From Streptomyces sp. NRRL S-87 (lineage in GTDB: Bacteria; Actinomycetota; Actinomycetes; Streptomycetales; Streptomycetaceae), in NCBI RefSeq assembly GCF_000719335.1, contig NZ_JOGB01000002.1, positions 62,001-126,000 of the forward strand: DNA of 64,000 bases, read 5' to 3'. The notes under the pieces were generated by a model that saw only the letters and a program-made list of their open reading frames with translations, searched no databases and was not told where the DNA came from. Shown here piece by piece: positions 16,742 to 24,501 of this stretch (positions within the stretch are counted from its first letter, which is position 1; every line of letters begins with the position of its first letter). Position numbers and translations under genes: made by a program.

Positions 16742-17383
16742 CTAGTTCCAGTCGGTGTGTCCGGCGGTGTAGCCGCCCGCGTCGGCGAGCTGGTCGTCGA
16801 CGCCGTCGAGGTCCTCGGGCAGCAGGCTCCAGACGATGAGATCGGTACGGACCTCCGCCCAGCCGCCGTCGAGGGTCTGGGTGCGGACTATGCCCGCGTT
16901 GCGCAGGACGCCTTCACTGATGCAACCGATCTTCTGGGCCACCTGCTGGGAGGCGGTGTTGTCCGCGGCGGTGCGCAGTTCGAGGCGTTCGAAGCCCTGG
17001 TCGCGGAAGAGCCACTGGGCGACGGCGAGCACGGACTCGCTGGCGTAGCCCTCGCCCCTGGCCCAGGGGGCCGTGACGTACCCGACCTCGGCGCTGCGGG
17101 TGCGCCAGTCGGTGTTCCGGAGGTGGACGATGCCGACGAGGCGCTGGGTGAGGAACTCGGTGACCGCGAGGACGATGCCCCTGCCCTCGGTGCGCTCGGC
17201 CGGGGCGAGGCGGCCCGCCCAGGCCCGCGCGTCGGCGGCGGTGTAGGGGTGCGGGACGGAGGTCCAGGCGGTGACGAGCTCGTCGTTCATCATCTCGGCG
17301 AGCGCCATGACGTCGGCCTCCTCGAAAGGTCGCATCACCAGCCGGTCGGTGCTGATGGAGACGTCCGGGAAGGTGGTAGTCAT
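16742..17383 (-). CDS. RimJ/RimL-type GNAT acetyltransferase
   Basis: Predicted N-acetyltransferase of about 213 residues in the RimJ/RimL branch: STDRLVMRPFEEADV near the start, EVGYVTAPWARGEGYASE (acetyl-CoA loop) and ELRTAADNTASQQVAQKIGCISEG, typical of enzymes acting on protein N-termini or small amines. I choose the ATG at 17383 because GGAG lies six bases upstream; an ATG at 17395 would add MELR. Soluble and monocistronic between cobL and metQ. Substrate unknown. Confidence 0.85.
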   Translation of the reverse strand: MTTTFPDVSISTDRLVMRPFEEADVMALAEMMNDELVTAWTSVPHPYTAADARAWAGRLAPAERTEGRGIVLAVTEFLTQRLVGIVHLRNTDWRTRSAEVGYVTAPWARGEGYASESVLAVAQWLFRDQGFERLELRTAADNTASQQVAQKIGCISEGVLRNAGIVRTQTLDGGWAEVRTDLIVWSLLPEDLDGVDDQLADAGGYTAGHTDWN

Positions 17384-17499
17384 GCGCAGCTCCATGCCGT
17401 GGGACCGGATTCCGGGCCTTTTCAGGGCCTTTGACGGCCAGTTAGAGAGGGCTTTCCTGGCACAGCATGCAGCATCGGCCCTCGGGTGCGCATGACTGG

Positions 17500-17532
17500 G
17501 CCCCGCACCCCTGGCTCAGGAGGGTGCGGGGC
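17500..17532. terminator. GC-rich hairpin (distal) after metQ
   Basis: GCCCCGCACCC (17500-17510) pairs with GGGTGCGGGGC (17522-17532), 11 bp with an 11-base loop. Second of two hairpins between metQ and the acetyltransferase. Confidence 0.55.
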
Positions 17533-17586
17533 CGAGTCGTCCCTGGCCCGGTGCGGTTCCGGGCGGTTGCGGGTACGCCGGACCAG

Positions 17587-17622
17587 GCCCGCCGGAACCT
17601 GAGGTTCCGGGGTCCGGCGGGC
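17587..17622 (-). terminator. metQ-proximal terminator hairpin
   Basis: GCCCGCCGG (17587-17595) pairs with CCGGCGGGC (17614-17622), with an inner GAACC/GGTTC stem, 20 bases after the metQ stop on the minus strand. Likely end of the metNIQ transcript. Confidence 0.6.
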
Positions 17623-17641
17623 TCGTCCGGGGCGTGCCGGA

Positions 17642-18505
17642 TCAGGCGGCCGGCTTGCCGAAGGCGGGGATGACCGAGCCGTCGTACGTGTCGGCGATGA
17701 ACTTCTTGACCTCGGGCGAGTTCAGCAGCTCGGCGAGCTTCCTGACCCGCGGGTCGTTCTCGTTGCCGCGCTTCACGGCCAGGAAGTTGGCGTACGGGTT
17801 GCCCTCGGCCTTCTCCAGGGCCAGGGCGTCCTTCGCGGGCTTGAGGTCGGCCTCGAGGGCGTAGTTGCCGTTGATGACGGCGGCGTCCACGTCGTTCAGG
17901 GCGCGCGGGACCGTGGCGGCCTCCAGCTCCTTGAACTCCAGGCCCTTCTTGTCGGTGATGTCGGACAGCTTGGCGCTGGTGCCGACGCCGTCCTTCAGCT
18001 TGATCAGGCCGTTGGCGGCCAGCAGCTGGAGGGCGCGGCCCTCGTTGGTGGTGTCGTTCGGGACGGCGACGGTCTGGCCGGCCTTGAGGTCCGTGAGGGC
18101 CTTGACCTTCTTGGAGTAGAGGCCGAGGGGCTCCAGGTGCACGTTGACGACCGGGACGATGTCCGTCTTGTTCTTGGCGTTGAAGTCGTCGAGGTACGGC
18201 TTGTGCTGGAAGTAGTTGGCGTCGACCTGGCCCTGCTGGGTGGCGGTGTTGGGCAGGACGTAGTCGGTGAACTCCTTGACCTCCAGCTTGAGGCCCGCCT
18301 TCGCCGCCAGGTTGTCCTTGACGAACTTCAGGATGTCGGCGTGCGGGACCGGGGAGGCCGCGACGACCAGGGGCTTGGAGCCGTCGGCCTTCGCGCCGTC
18401 GCCCGTGGCGGAGGACGGGTCGGAGGAGGTGCCGCACGCGGTGAGGCCGAGGGCGAGCCCGGCGGTGGCGAGGGCGGCGGCGGTGAGCTTGGTGTTCTTG
18501 CGCAC
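17642..18505 (-). CDS. metQ: Methionine ABC transporter substrate-binding lipoprotein
   Basis: Lipoprotein of 287 residues of the NlpA/MetQ family, the extracytoplasmic receptor that delivers methionine to MetNI. A type II signal peptide ends in the lipobox LTAC with the lipidated cysteine at 24. The mature part shows VVAASPVPHADIL, TDYVLPNTA, DANYFQHKPYLDDFN and TVAVPNDTTNEGRALQLL, all typical of MetQ. The GTG start at 18505 is preceded by AAAGG. It lies 80 bases after metI. Specificity within the family can extend to other small amino acids or sulfoxides; methionine fits best with the operon. Confidence 0.93.
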   Translation of the reverse strand: MRKNTKLTAAALATAGLALGLTACGTSSDPSSATGDGAKADGSKPLVVAASPVPHADILKFVKDNLAAKAGLKLEVKEFTDYVLPNTATQQGQVDANYFQHKPYLDDFNAKNKTDIVPVVNVHLEPLGLYSKKVKALTDLKAGQTVAVPNDTTNEGRALQLLAANGLIKLKDGVGTSAKLSDITDKKGLEFKELEAATVPRALNDVDAAVINGNYALEADLKPAKDALALEKAEGNPYANFLAVKRGNENDPRVRKLAELLNSPEVKKFIADTYDGSVIPAFGKPAA

Positions 18506-18585
18506 GAAGAGTGCCTTTCTGGGTGGTGCTGACTGCGCCCGAGCACAACGAGTGCGGGCTGAGTGGGGAGAGGAAGGTCTGGGGG

Positions 18586-19254
18586 TCAGGCGGTGCGGCC
18601 GCGGCGGGCCAGCAGCCGTACCGCGCCGTCGCCGACGAGCTGGATCACCGTGACGAGTACGACGAGCACGACGACCGTGGCCACCATGAAGCCGGTCTCG
18701 AAGCGCTGGAACCCGTAGGTGATGGCCTTGGAACCGAGTCCCTCGCCGCCGACGGCGCCGGCCATGGCGGAGTAGCCGATGAGGGTGATCACGGTGGTGG
18801 TCACGGCCGCGACGAGCGAGGGCAGCGCCTGCGGCAGGAACACCTTCCAGACCAGGGTGGGCACGCCGCCGCCCATGGACTGGACGGCTTCGACCAGTCC
18901 GTGGTCCACCTCGCGGACGGCGGTCTCGACGAGGCGGGCGAAGAACGGGACGGCGCCGATGGCCAGCGGGACGATCATCGCGCTGGGGCCGATGAACGTG
19001 CCGACCACGAGGGTCGTGAACGGGATCACGGCGATCAGCAGGATGATGAAGGGCAGCGAGCGGCCGATGTTCACGACCACGCCGATGGCCTTGTTGAGGA
19101 CCCGGTTCTGGAGCAGTCCGCCCTTGTCGGTGAGGACGAGGAGGAGGCCCAGCGGGAGTCCGCCGGCCACCGTCGCCAGGGTGGACCACAGCACCATGTA
19201 GAGGGTGTCGTACGTGCCCTGGGTCAGCAGGGGCTGCATTTCCGACCAGGTCAC
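18586..19254 (-). CDS. metI: Methionine ABC transporter permease
   Basis: Membrane permease of 222 residues with about five transmembrane helices. The EAA-type coupling loop reads EAVQSMGGGVPTLVWKVFLPQALPSL, which docks on the ATPase. Length and spacing are typical of MetI. Its ATG overlaps the metN stop by four bases (19251-19254), so the two are translationally coupled. Confidence 0.94.
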   Translation of the reverse strand: MTWSEMQPLLTQGTYDTLYMVLWSTLATVAGGLPLGLLLVLTDKGGLLQNRVLNKAIGVVVNIGRSLPFIILLIAVIPFTTLVVGTFIGPSAMIVPLAIGAVPFFARLVETAVREVDHGLVEAVQSMGGGVPTLVWKVFLPQALPSLVAAVTTTVITLIGYSAMAGAVGGEGLGSKAITYGFQRFETGFMVATVVVLVVLVTVIQLVGDGAVRLLARRGRTA

Positions 19255-20312
19255 TGGGCACCGTCCTTGATCAGCTCGGCCTCGGCGACCGCCTCCGCGG
19301 CGGCCAGGCTGTCGTCCACCACGTCCACCTGGAGGCCCTGCTCGCGCAGGAAGCCGACGGGTACGACGTTGTCCTCGTAGCGGCCCGGCAGCTCGATGCG
19401 CATGCGGCCGACCTGGCGTCCGGCGACGGTGTCCATCGCGGCGCCGAGGATCGAGATGTCGATGTTGTACGTGCGCGACAGCTGCGAGATCACCGGCTGC
19501 GTGGCGGACTCGCCGCGGAAGGTCACGTCCACGACGGTGCGCTCCGGGCCGGTCGCGGCTCCGCTCACCGGGAACAGCTCGGCGGAGAGCTCGGAGCCGG
19601 GGGTGGCGAGCAGCTCGGAGAGGGTGCCGGACTCGATGACGCGGCCCTTCTTCATCAGTGCGGCGGAGTCGCAGATGCTCTTGACCACGTCCATCTCGTG
19701 CGTGATGAGCAGGATGGTCAGGCCGAGCTGCTGGTTGAGGTCGCGCAGGAGCTGGAGGATCGAGCGGGTGGTCTCGGGGTCCAGGGCGCTGGTGGCCTCG
19801 TCGGAGAGGAGCACCTTGGGGTCGCCGGCCAGGGCGCGGGCGATGCCGACGCGCTGCTTCTGGCCGCCGGAGAGCTGGGCGGGGTAGGCGCCGGCCTTGT
19901 CGGCGAGGCCGACGAGGTCGAGGAGTTCGAGTGCCTTGCGGCTGCGTTCGCGGCGGTCGACGCCGAGGATCTCCAGGGGGAGCTCGATGTTGGCGGCGAC
20001 GGTGCGCGAGGACAGCAGGTTGAAGTGCTGGAAGACCATGCCGATGCGGCTGCGGGCCTCGCGCAGTTCCCTGCCGGCGCGGCGGCCGTTGCCGGCGAGC
20101 GCGGTGAGGTCGGTGCCGTCCACGGTCACGGTGCCGGAGGTGGGACGCTCCAGGAGGTTGACGCAGCGTATGAGGGAGGACTTGCCGGCGCCGCTCTGTC
20201 CGATGACGCCGTAGATCTCACCCTCGCGGACGTGCAGGTCGACGCCGTCCAGGGCGGTGACCTCGCGGCCACGGGACTGGTAGACCTTCGTGAGGCCTTT
20301 TGTGGTGATCAC
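19251..20312 (-). CDS. metN: Methionine ABC transporter ATP-binding protein
   Basis: ABC ATPase of 353 residues. Walker A is GQSGAGKSS (about 38-46), Q-loop VFQHFNLL, signature LSGGQKQRVGIARAL, Walker B VLLSDEATSALD and switch His in LLITHEMDVV. The C-terminal NIL/ACT-like domain (about 265-345) is where methionine binds in MetN homologues to shut down transport. First gene of metNIQ. The GTG start at 20312 has a weak GGA upstream. The long 5' leader carries a short Cys/Met-rich ORF and, further out, twin operator repeats. Confidence 0.94.
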   Translation of the reverse strand: MITTKGLTKVYQSRGREVTALDGVDLHVREGEIYGVIGQSGAGKSSLIRCVNLLERPTSGTVTVDGTDLTALAGNGRRAGRELREARSRIGMVFQHFNLLSSRTVAANIELPLEILGVDRRERSRKALELLDLVGLADKAGAYPAQLSGGQKQRVGIARALAGDPKVLLSDEATSALDPETTRSILQLLRDLNQQLGLTILLITHEMDVVKSICDSAALMKKGRVIESGTLSELLATPGSELSAELFPVSGAATGPERTVVDVTFRGESATQPVISQLSRTYNIDISILGAAMDTVAGRQVGRMRIELPGRYEDNVVPVGFLREQGLQVDVVDDSLAAAEAVAEAELIKDGAQ

Positions 20313-20501
20313 AGGAATTCCGTCGCTGTCGAGTGCGCGGCGGTGCGGCGCCGGGCACGGGGCGTTGCATCTGGGGACGCGATACGGGTCGAAACCAGGA
20401 GGAACCGGGCGTCAACACGTGCGCGGGGCGGGAGCGTTCCGCGGGGCGGACAGGCTCGGCCGGGGTCTCGCTTCGGGGCGCGAGGCGCGGGAAAGGGGCC
20501 C

Positions 20502-20546
20502 TCAGAAGGCGCACATTCGACACATACAACGAGCACCGGGCGTCAT
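20502..20546 (-). CDS. Putative Cys/Met-rich leader peptide of metNIQ
   Basis: Short ORF of 14 residues reading MTPGARCMCRMCAF, ending about 190 bases before metN on the same strand. Three of its last seven residues are Cys and two are Met, the amino acids whose supply metNIQ would affect. GAGG lies five bases upstream of the ATG at 20546; in-frame ATGs at 20549 and 20588 could give 15 or 28 residues. Short Cys-bearing leader peptides before sulfur genes are known in actinobacteria, where ribosome stalling tunes the downstream operon; that role here is inference. I cannot draw a convincing attenuator hairpin by eye. Confidence 0.5.
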   Translation of the reverse strand: MTPGARCMCRMCAF

Positions 20547-20624
20547 CATCGCCTCGGTCGCAAGGGTGCGGCTGCTCGTCGTGGTCATGGGCCCCAGTAA
20601 AGCAGACCGTCCGCCGAGGCGATC

Positions 20625-20669
20625 AATTCTGTCCGCATACCGGACAGAATTCGGCCGCATACCGGACAG
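20625..20669. promoter_or_regulatory. Twin operator-like repeats upstream of metNIQ
   Basis: A perfect 11-bp inverted repeat (20625-20635 with 20641-20651, spacer CATAC) of core TGTCCG-N5-CGGACA, plus a second copy of the 15-mer CCGCATACCGGACAG. The copies start at 20633 and 20655, 22 bases apart (two helical turns). They lie just upstream of the leader ORF, where a metNIQ promoter is expected. Confidence 0.55.
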
Positions 20670-20699
20670 GACCGGACTTGCCCAGCCCTCCGTCCCGAC

Positions 20700-20926
20700 C
20701 TCCAGGACACCGTTCCTGACCTGGACGGACACCGCCGAAAGGTCCGGTACGACCGCGTCCGCGAACAGCGCCCCGGCGGGGTGCGTTGTGGTCAAGGCCA
20801 CGGTCCGCATGCCGGTCGCGTGACCCGCCGCGAGCCCGGCGGGGGCGTCCTCCGGGACCACGCAGTCCGCCGGGTCGGCACCCGGCCGCCGGGCGCCGAG
20901 CGAGAAGGGCTCGGGGTGCGGCCTGC
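20700..20926 (-). pseudogene. C-terminal remnant of a HAD-family phosphatase gene
   Basis: The minus strand encodes RPHPEPFSLGARRPGADPADC, then VVPEDAPAGLAAGHATGMRT and VALTTTHPAGALFADAVVPDL, the C-terminal third of a HAD-superfamily sugar-phosphatase-like enzyme (motif III/IV region). The N-terminal part with the DxD nucleophile is absent; the DNA where it should be encodes a plus-strand membrane protein. The core EDAPAG normally follows VVF, here VVP. The frame runs without a stop into the metNIQ leader ORF. It is a decayed gene end, not a functional enzyme. Confidence 0.6.
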
Positions 20927-20987
20927 CCCGGGACCCGGGGCGGGGGCCCGGCGCACCGGGTCTTCGGACCCGTAATACCCTCGCTGC

Positions 20988-21356
20988 ATGCTCGATGCCC
21001 TCACCCTCACCCTCGGCGTGGCCGCGCTGGCCCTGGCCGGGTGGTGCGGACTCGCCGCCTACCGGGACCAGCCGACCAAGGACTGGCACTTCATCGGCAT
21101 GGCCGTGGTGACCGTGCTGGCGCTGGCCCAGCTGGTGGTCGGCATCGTCAAGCTGGCGCAGGGCGGCGAGCCCGACGAGGGTGGCGTGATCTTCACGGCG
21201 TACCTGATCGGCGCGCTCTGCGCGATCCCGGCCGCCGGATTCCTCTCGCTGACCGAGCGCACCAAGTGGGGCTCGGTGACCGTCGCCGCGGGCGCCGTGG
21301 TCCTGGCCGTACTGGAAGTGCGGCTCACCGACATCTGGGGAGGCACCGGTGCCTGA
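20988..21356 (+). CDS. Small polytopic membrane protein
   Basis: 122-residue membrane protein with about four hydrophobic segments (near 5-25, 35-58, 68-88 and 95-115) and short polar loops. No recognised family motif; similar small proteins occur in many streptomycete genomes. The ATG at 20988 starts the first helix. It overlaps the next membrane-protein gene by eight bases, so the two are probably co-translated and may form one membrane complex. Function unknown. Confidence 0.75.
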   Translation: MLDALTLTLGVAALALAGWCGLAAYRDQPTKDWHFIGMAVVTVLALAQLVVGIVKLAQGGEPDEGGVIFTAYLIGALCAIPAAGFLSLTERTKWGSVTVAAGAVVLAVLEVRLTDIWGGTGA

Positions 21357-21822
21357 GACCTCCGCGGCGGGGGCCGCGACCGAGTCCGGGACCGCGACCG
21401 GGTCCACGTCCGCCGCGTCCGCGCGGGACCGCCGCCTGGTCAAGGGCCCGGGGCTGCTGCTCGTCTGGCTGTACGGCGTCATGGTGGTCGGCGCCGTGTC
21501 CCGCTCGGCCTACCAGATCTCCACGGAGTTCGACCGGGCGCCGCTGGCGTACTCGCTGTCGGCCGTGGCGGCGCTGGTCTACGCGTTCATCACCTACTCG
21601 CTGGTGCGCGGCGGCGAGGCGGCCCGCAAGGCGGCGCTGGTGTGCTGCGCCGCCGAGCTGGCCGGGGTGCTCGCGGTGGGCACCTGGACGCTGGCGCGCC
21701 CGGACGCCTTCCCCGACGCGACCGTCTGGTCCGACTTCGGCATGGGCTACCTGTTCATCCCGGTGCTCCTGCCGGTGACCGGGATGCTCTGGCTGCGCCG
21801 CGCCCGGCGCGCGCCCGCGTAG
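21349..21822 (+). CDS. Small polytopic membrane protein
   Basis: 157-residue membrane protein. A polar Ala/Ser/Thr-rich N-terminus (about 1-30) precedes four hydrophobic segments (about 36-55, 65-85, 92-112 and 125-145), ending in a basic RRARRAPA tail. It starts with GTG inside the end of the preceding gene. Likely partner of that gene; function unknown. Confidence 0.75.
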   Translation: MPETSAAGAATESGTATGSTSAASARDRRLVKGPGLLLVWLYGVMVVGAVSRSAYQISTEFDRAPLAYSLSAVAALVYAFITYSLVRGGEAARKAALVCCAAELAGVLAVGTWTLARPDAFPDATVWSDFGMGYLFIPVLLPVTGMLWLRRARRAPA

Positions 21823-21836
21823 CGGACCGCCGGGGC

Positions 21837-21868
21837 GCGCGTACGGTCGTACGGGCGCCCGTACGCGC
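21837..21868. terminator. Convergent terminator hairpin
   Basis: GCGCGTACGG (21837-21846) pairs with CCGTACGCGC (21859-21868), 12-base loop, between the plus-strand membrane pair and the minus-strand acetyltransferase. Confidence 0.6.
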
Positions 21869-21879
21869 ACCGCGGCCGC

Positions 21880-22386
21880 TCAGGCGCTGACCGCGAAGGA
21901 GTCCACCGTGGGCGCCTCCTTCTCCAGCACGATGAGCCGGACCCCGTCCTCGCCGGTGCGGTCGCCGACCGCCACGTACCCGGCGCGCCGGTACAGCCTC
22001 AGGTTGCCCTCGCTCTTGTGCCCGGTGAACAGCCGGTACCGGACCGCGTCCCCGCGCTCGGCCAGCGCGGCCTCGACCGCGTGCAGCAGCCGGGCGCCCA
22101 GGCCGTGGCCCTGCAGGCGCGGGTGGACGCCGAGCTTGCCGATGGCGGCGGTGCCCTTCTCGTCCACGGAGCCGCGCACCATGCCGACCACCTCGTCCCC
22201 GAGCCGGGCCACCATCACGCAGTCCGCGGTGAGTTCGGCCCTGACGGAGTCGAAGGACTGCACGAGCGGGTCGATGCGGTAGTTGCCGTAGAGCTCGGCC
22301 TCGCTCTGGAAGCACAGGTACTGCAGTCTGAAGATCTGCTCGGCGTCCTCCGCGTTCGCCGCAGAGATGGTCACGCTCATGCCCAT
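21880..22386 (-). CDS. GNAT N-acetyltransferase
   Basis: Soluble acetyltransferase of about 168 residues. The acetyl-CoA loop is PRLQGHGLGARLLHAVEAAL in the middle third, followed by EGNLRLYRRAGYVAVG. The start at 22386 is chosen because GGGAGG lies nine bases upstream; ATG at 22380 is possible. The upstream sigma-factor gene on the same strand ends 38 bases away, so the two may be co-transcribed. Substrate unknown. Confidence 0.85.
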   Translation of the reverse strand: MGMSVTISAANAEDAEQIFRLQYLCFQSEAELYGNYRIDPLVQSFDSVRAELTADCVMVARLGDEVVGMVRGSVDEKGTAAIGKLGVHPRLQGHGLGARLLHAVEAALAERGDAVRYRLFTGHKSEGNLRLYRRAGYVAVGDRTGEDGVRLIVLEKEAPTVDSFAVSA

Positions 22387-22423
22387 GTGCGCATGCCTCC
22401 CGCTCACCTGGTAGCCCGTCGGT

Positions 22424-22930
22424 CTACCGCTCCTTTCCCCGCCGTTCAGGAGCCGCAACCTCTGCCGCGAGCATTCTGCGCAGACATCCCAGGCAACGGG
22501 AACGAACGGGCCCCAAACTTCCTTGTGAGATACCCAACTCACCTGCGATTTCCCGGTAGGTGAGGTCCCGGGGCGAAAGTAACGCGTCCAACAGCTCCGG
22601 ACACCGTCCGGGCAACCGGGCGACGGCCGACCGGAGGACCCGCTCCTCCTCCCCCGCCAGCGCCGACGGCTCCGGCCCTCGGTCGCCCCCTGCCGGGCGG
22701 TCCCCGTACGGCACTTCGCGCAGCGCGCGGCGGCGGGCCCGACGGGCCTCCGCCCGTACCGCGCGGCGCAGCCAGCGGGCGGCCTCGGGCGGGCGGGCGG
22801 CGGCCGTGTCGCGCTCCAGCAGGCGCAGCCAGACGGCCTGTTCGAGGTCGGCGGGGTCGATTCCCGCGGCGGGGGCCTCGGCCGCCGCCTCGGCGGAGAG
22901 CAGCGGGCCGAGTTCGGTCACCAGGTCCAT
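22424..22930 (-). CDS. ECF-like RNA polymerase sigma factor
   Basis: Short sigma-70-family protein of 168 residues. A sigma-2-like segment (about 25-75, LEQAVWLRLLERD then ARWLRRAVRAEARRARRRAL) is followed by a linker and a sigma-4 helix-turn-helix (about 105-155: LSPRDLTYREIAGELGISQG, SLGPVRSRCLGCLRRML), which should contact the -35 element. No anti-sigma gene is adjacent, so control is probably by another route. ATG at 22930 has no clear ribosome site. The region-2 motif is weak; it may act as an accessory sigma factor. Confidence 0.75.
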   Translation of the reverse strand: MDLVTELGPLLSAEAAAEAPAAGIDPADLEQAVWLRLLERDTAAARPPEAARWLRRAVRAEARRARRRALREVPYGDRPAGGDRGPEPSALAGEEERVLRSAVARLPGRCPELLDALLSPRDLTYREIAGELGISQGSLGPVRSRCLGCLRRMLAAEVAAPERRGKER

Positions 22931-23019
22931 GCCCGGGGGACGCGACGGCCGCGGCCCGGAGTTGCCCCACGGACCGCGGCTCACCCGAACGGACGTATGC
23001 GGGCCGGCGCCGCGGAGGG

Positions 23020-24228
23020 TCAGCGGCCGTGGAAGTCGGCGGCGGCCAGCAGTGCGGTGTCCGGCTGGTCGGTGAAGATCCCGTCGATGCCCTGCTCGAA
23101 GTACCGGCGGAAGGCCGCGAAGGCGTCGCCGTAGGCGTTCGGGTCGGTGCCCTTGCGGAAGTCCGCCGGCAGGAAGGCGTTCTCGTTGCGCGCGGTGTAG
23201 GGGTGCAGGACCAGCCCGCGCGCGTGGCCGTCGGCCACCAGGGTCGTCGGGGTGCCGAGCCGGCCGGCGGCGTCGCGCGGCAGGATCAGGTCCATGGTGG
23301 GCCCGATGCCCTGGGCGAAGCCCGCGATCCAGGCCAGCCCCTCGGGCTTGACCAGGTCCGCGACGGTACGTGGGTCCCCGGCCTGCTCGAAGTCCCAGGG
23401 GCGGGTGTTCGCGGCGGACAGCAGCACCACGCGCGGCGCGTCCACGAGGCGGGCCAGCCGCTGGATGCTGGAGGGCTCGAAGGACTGGAGGAACAGCGGG
23501 GCGTCGCGGCGGTCGCGGCCGTAGCGGCGCAGCAGCTTCGCGAGCGGCTCCTCCAGGCCCAGCCCGAGGGAGCGGAAGTAGGTGGGGTGCTTGGTCTCGA
23601 CGTGCAGCCACACCTCGCGGCCGCGGCGGCGGCCCTCGCGGCGCGCCCAGCGCAGCACCTCCTCGAAGGTGGGCACGGCCCAGCGGCCGTCGTAGAGGGT
23701 GTTGCGCTGGCGCACCGCGGGGATGCGCTCCTTCGCGCGCAGCGTCTTGAGCTCGGCGAGCGTGAAGTCCTCGGTGAACCAGCCGGTGACCGTCACGCCG
23801 TCGACGGTCTTGGTGGTGCGGCGGCCGGCGAACTCGGGGTGGTCGGCGACGTCGGTGGTGCCGCCGATCTCGTTCTCGTGGCGGCAGACCAGGTGCCCGT
23901 CCTTGGTGGGGACCAGGTCCTGCTCGATCACGTGGGCGCCCGTGTCGAGGGCCAGCTGGTAGGAGCCGAGGGTGTGCTCGGGCCGGTAGCCGCTGGCTCC
24001 GCGGTGGCCGATGACCGTCGGCACGGGCAGGCTCCGGTAGCCGCGGCCGGTGCCGCCGCCGTCCCCGGCGGTCCGCTCGGCGGCCGCTCGTACGGCCCCG
24101 GAGGCCGGGCCCGCGTCCCGGGCCTGGGCCGCAGCGGCCGGGCCCGTCCCCAGGCCCACGGCCGTACCGCCCGCGGCCAGCACGGCCGCCCCCAGCACCC
24201 GGCGACGCGCCGTCCCACCCTGTGTCAT
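23020..24228 (-). CDS. glpQ: Secreted glycerophosphodiester phosphodiesterase
   Basis: Exported enzyme of 402 residues that should hydrolyse glycerophosphodiesters to glycerol-3-phosphate and an alcohol. The N-terminus has a Tat-type signal (ARRRVLGAA followed by a hydrophobic Ala/Gly stretch, cleavage near residue 35). The GDPD domain (about 75-400) shows IGHRGASGYRPEHTLGSY, EQDLVPTKDGHLVCRHENEI, WLHVETKHPTYF and a C-terminal GIDGIFTDQPD, giving the catalytic His, Glu and Asp set. ATG at 24228 has AGGAG eight bases upstream. It is longer than cytosolic UgpQ and resembles periplasmic GlpQ. Confidence 0.9.
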   Translation of the reverse strand: MTQGGTARRRVLGAAVLAAGGTAVGLGTGPAAAAQARDAGPASGAVRAAAERTAGDGGGTGRGYRSLPVPTVIGHRGASGYRPEHTLGSYQLALDTGAHVIEQDLVPTKDGHLVCRHENEIGGTTDVADHPEFAGRRTTKTVDGVTVTGWFTEDFTLAELKTLRAKERIPAVRQRNTLYDGRWAVPTFEEVLRWARREGRRRGREVWLHVETKHPTYFRSLGLGLEEPLAKLLRRYGRDRRDAPLFLQSFEPSSIQRLARLVDAPRVVLLSAANTRPWDFEQAGDPRTVADLVKPEGLAWIAGFAQGIGPTMDLILPRDAAGRLGTPTTLVADGHARGLVLHPYTARNENAFLPADFRKGTDPNAYGDAFAAFRRYFEQGIDGIFTDQPDTALLAAADFHGR

Positions 24229-24501
24229 GTGTGTGCTCCTCGGCTGATCGGCTCGGCGGGCCCTCCACCCGGGGTCTCCGGGGTCCTCCGGCCCGAGAAT
24301 TCGGCCCGGTGATGGTAGGCAGCGCGACCTTGCGCGGGGGCGATCGCGGCCGGAACACGACGGAAACACGCGTCAACACTGCGTATCGGATACGTGAACC
24401 CGATGTGCGCTCCACCCCGACGCGCGAGTATCGTCCTCACCTGCACCGACGTTGCGCTGCACCGCGGTGCACGAACGACTCAAGACGCCGGAGGGCTCAC
24501 G

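Noticed and set aside
20313..20700. SAM riboswitch (S-box) upstream of metN
   Set aside because: The conserved S-box core could not be found. The region instead holds a leader ORF and operator repeats.
24382..24394. Palindrome CGTATC-G-GATACG upstream of plsC as operator
   Set aside because: Only six-base arms and no second copy or nearby regulator; could be chance.
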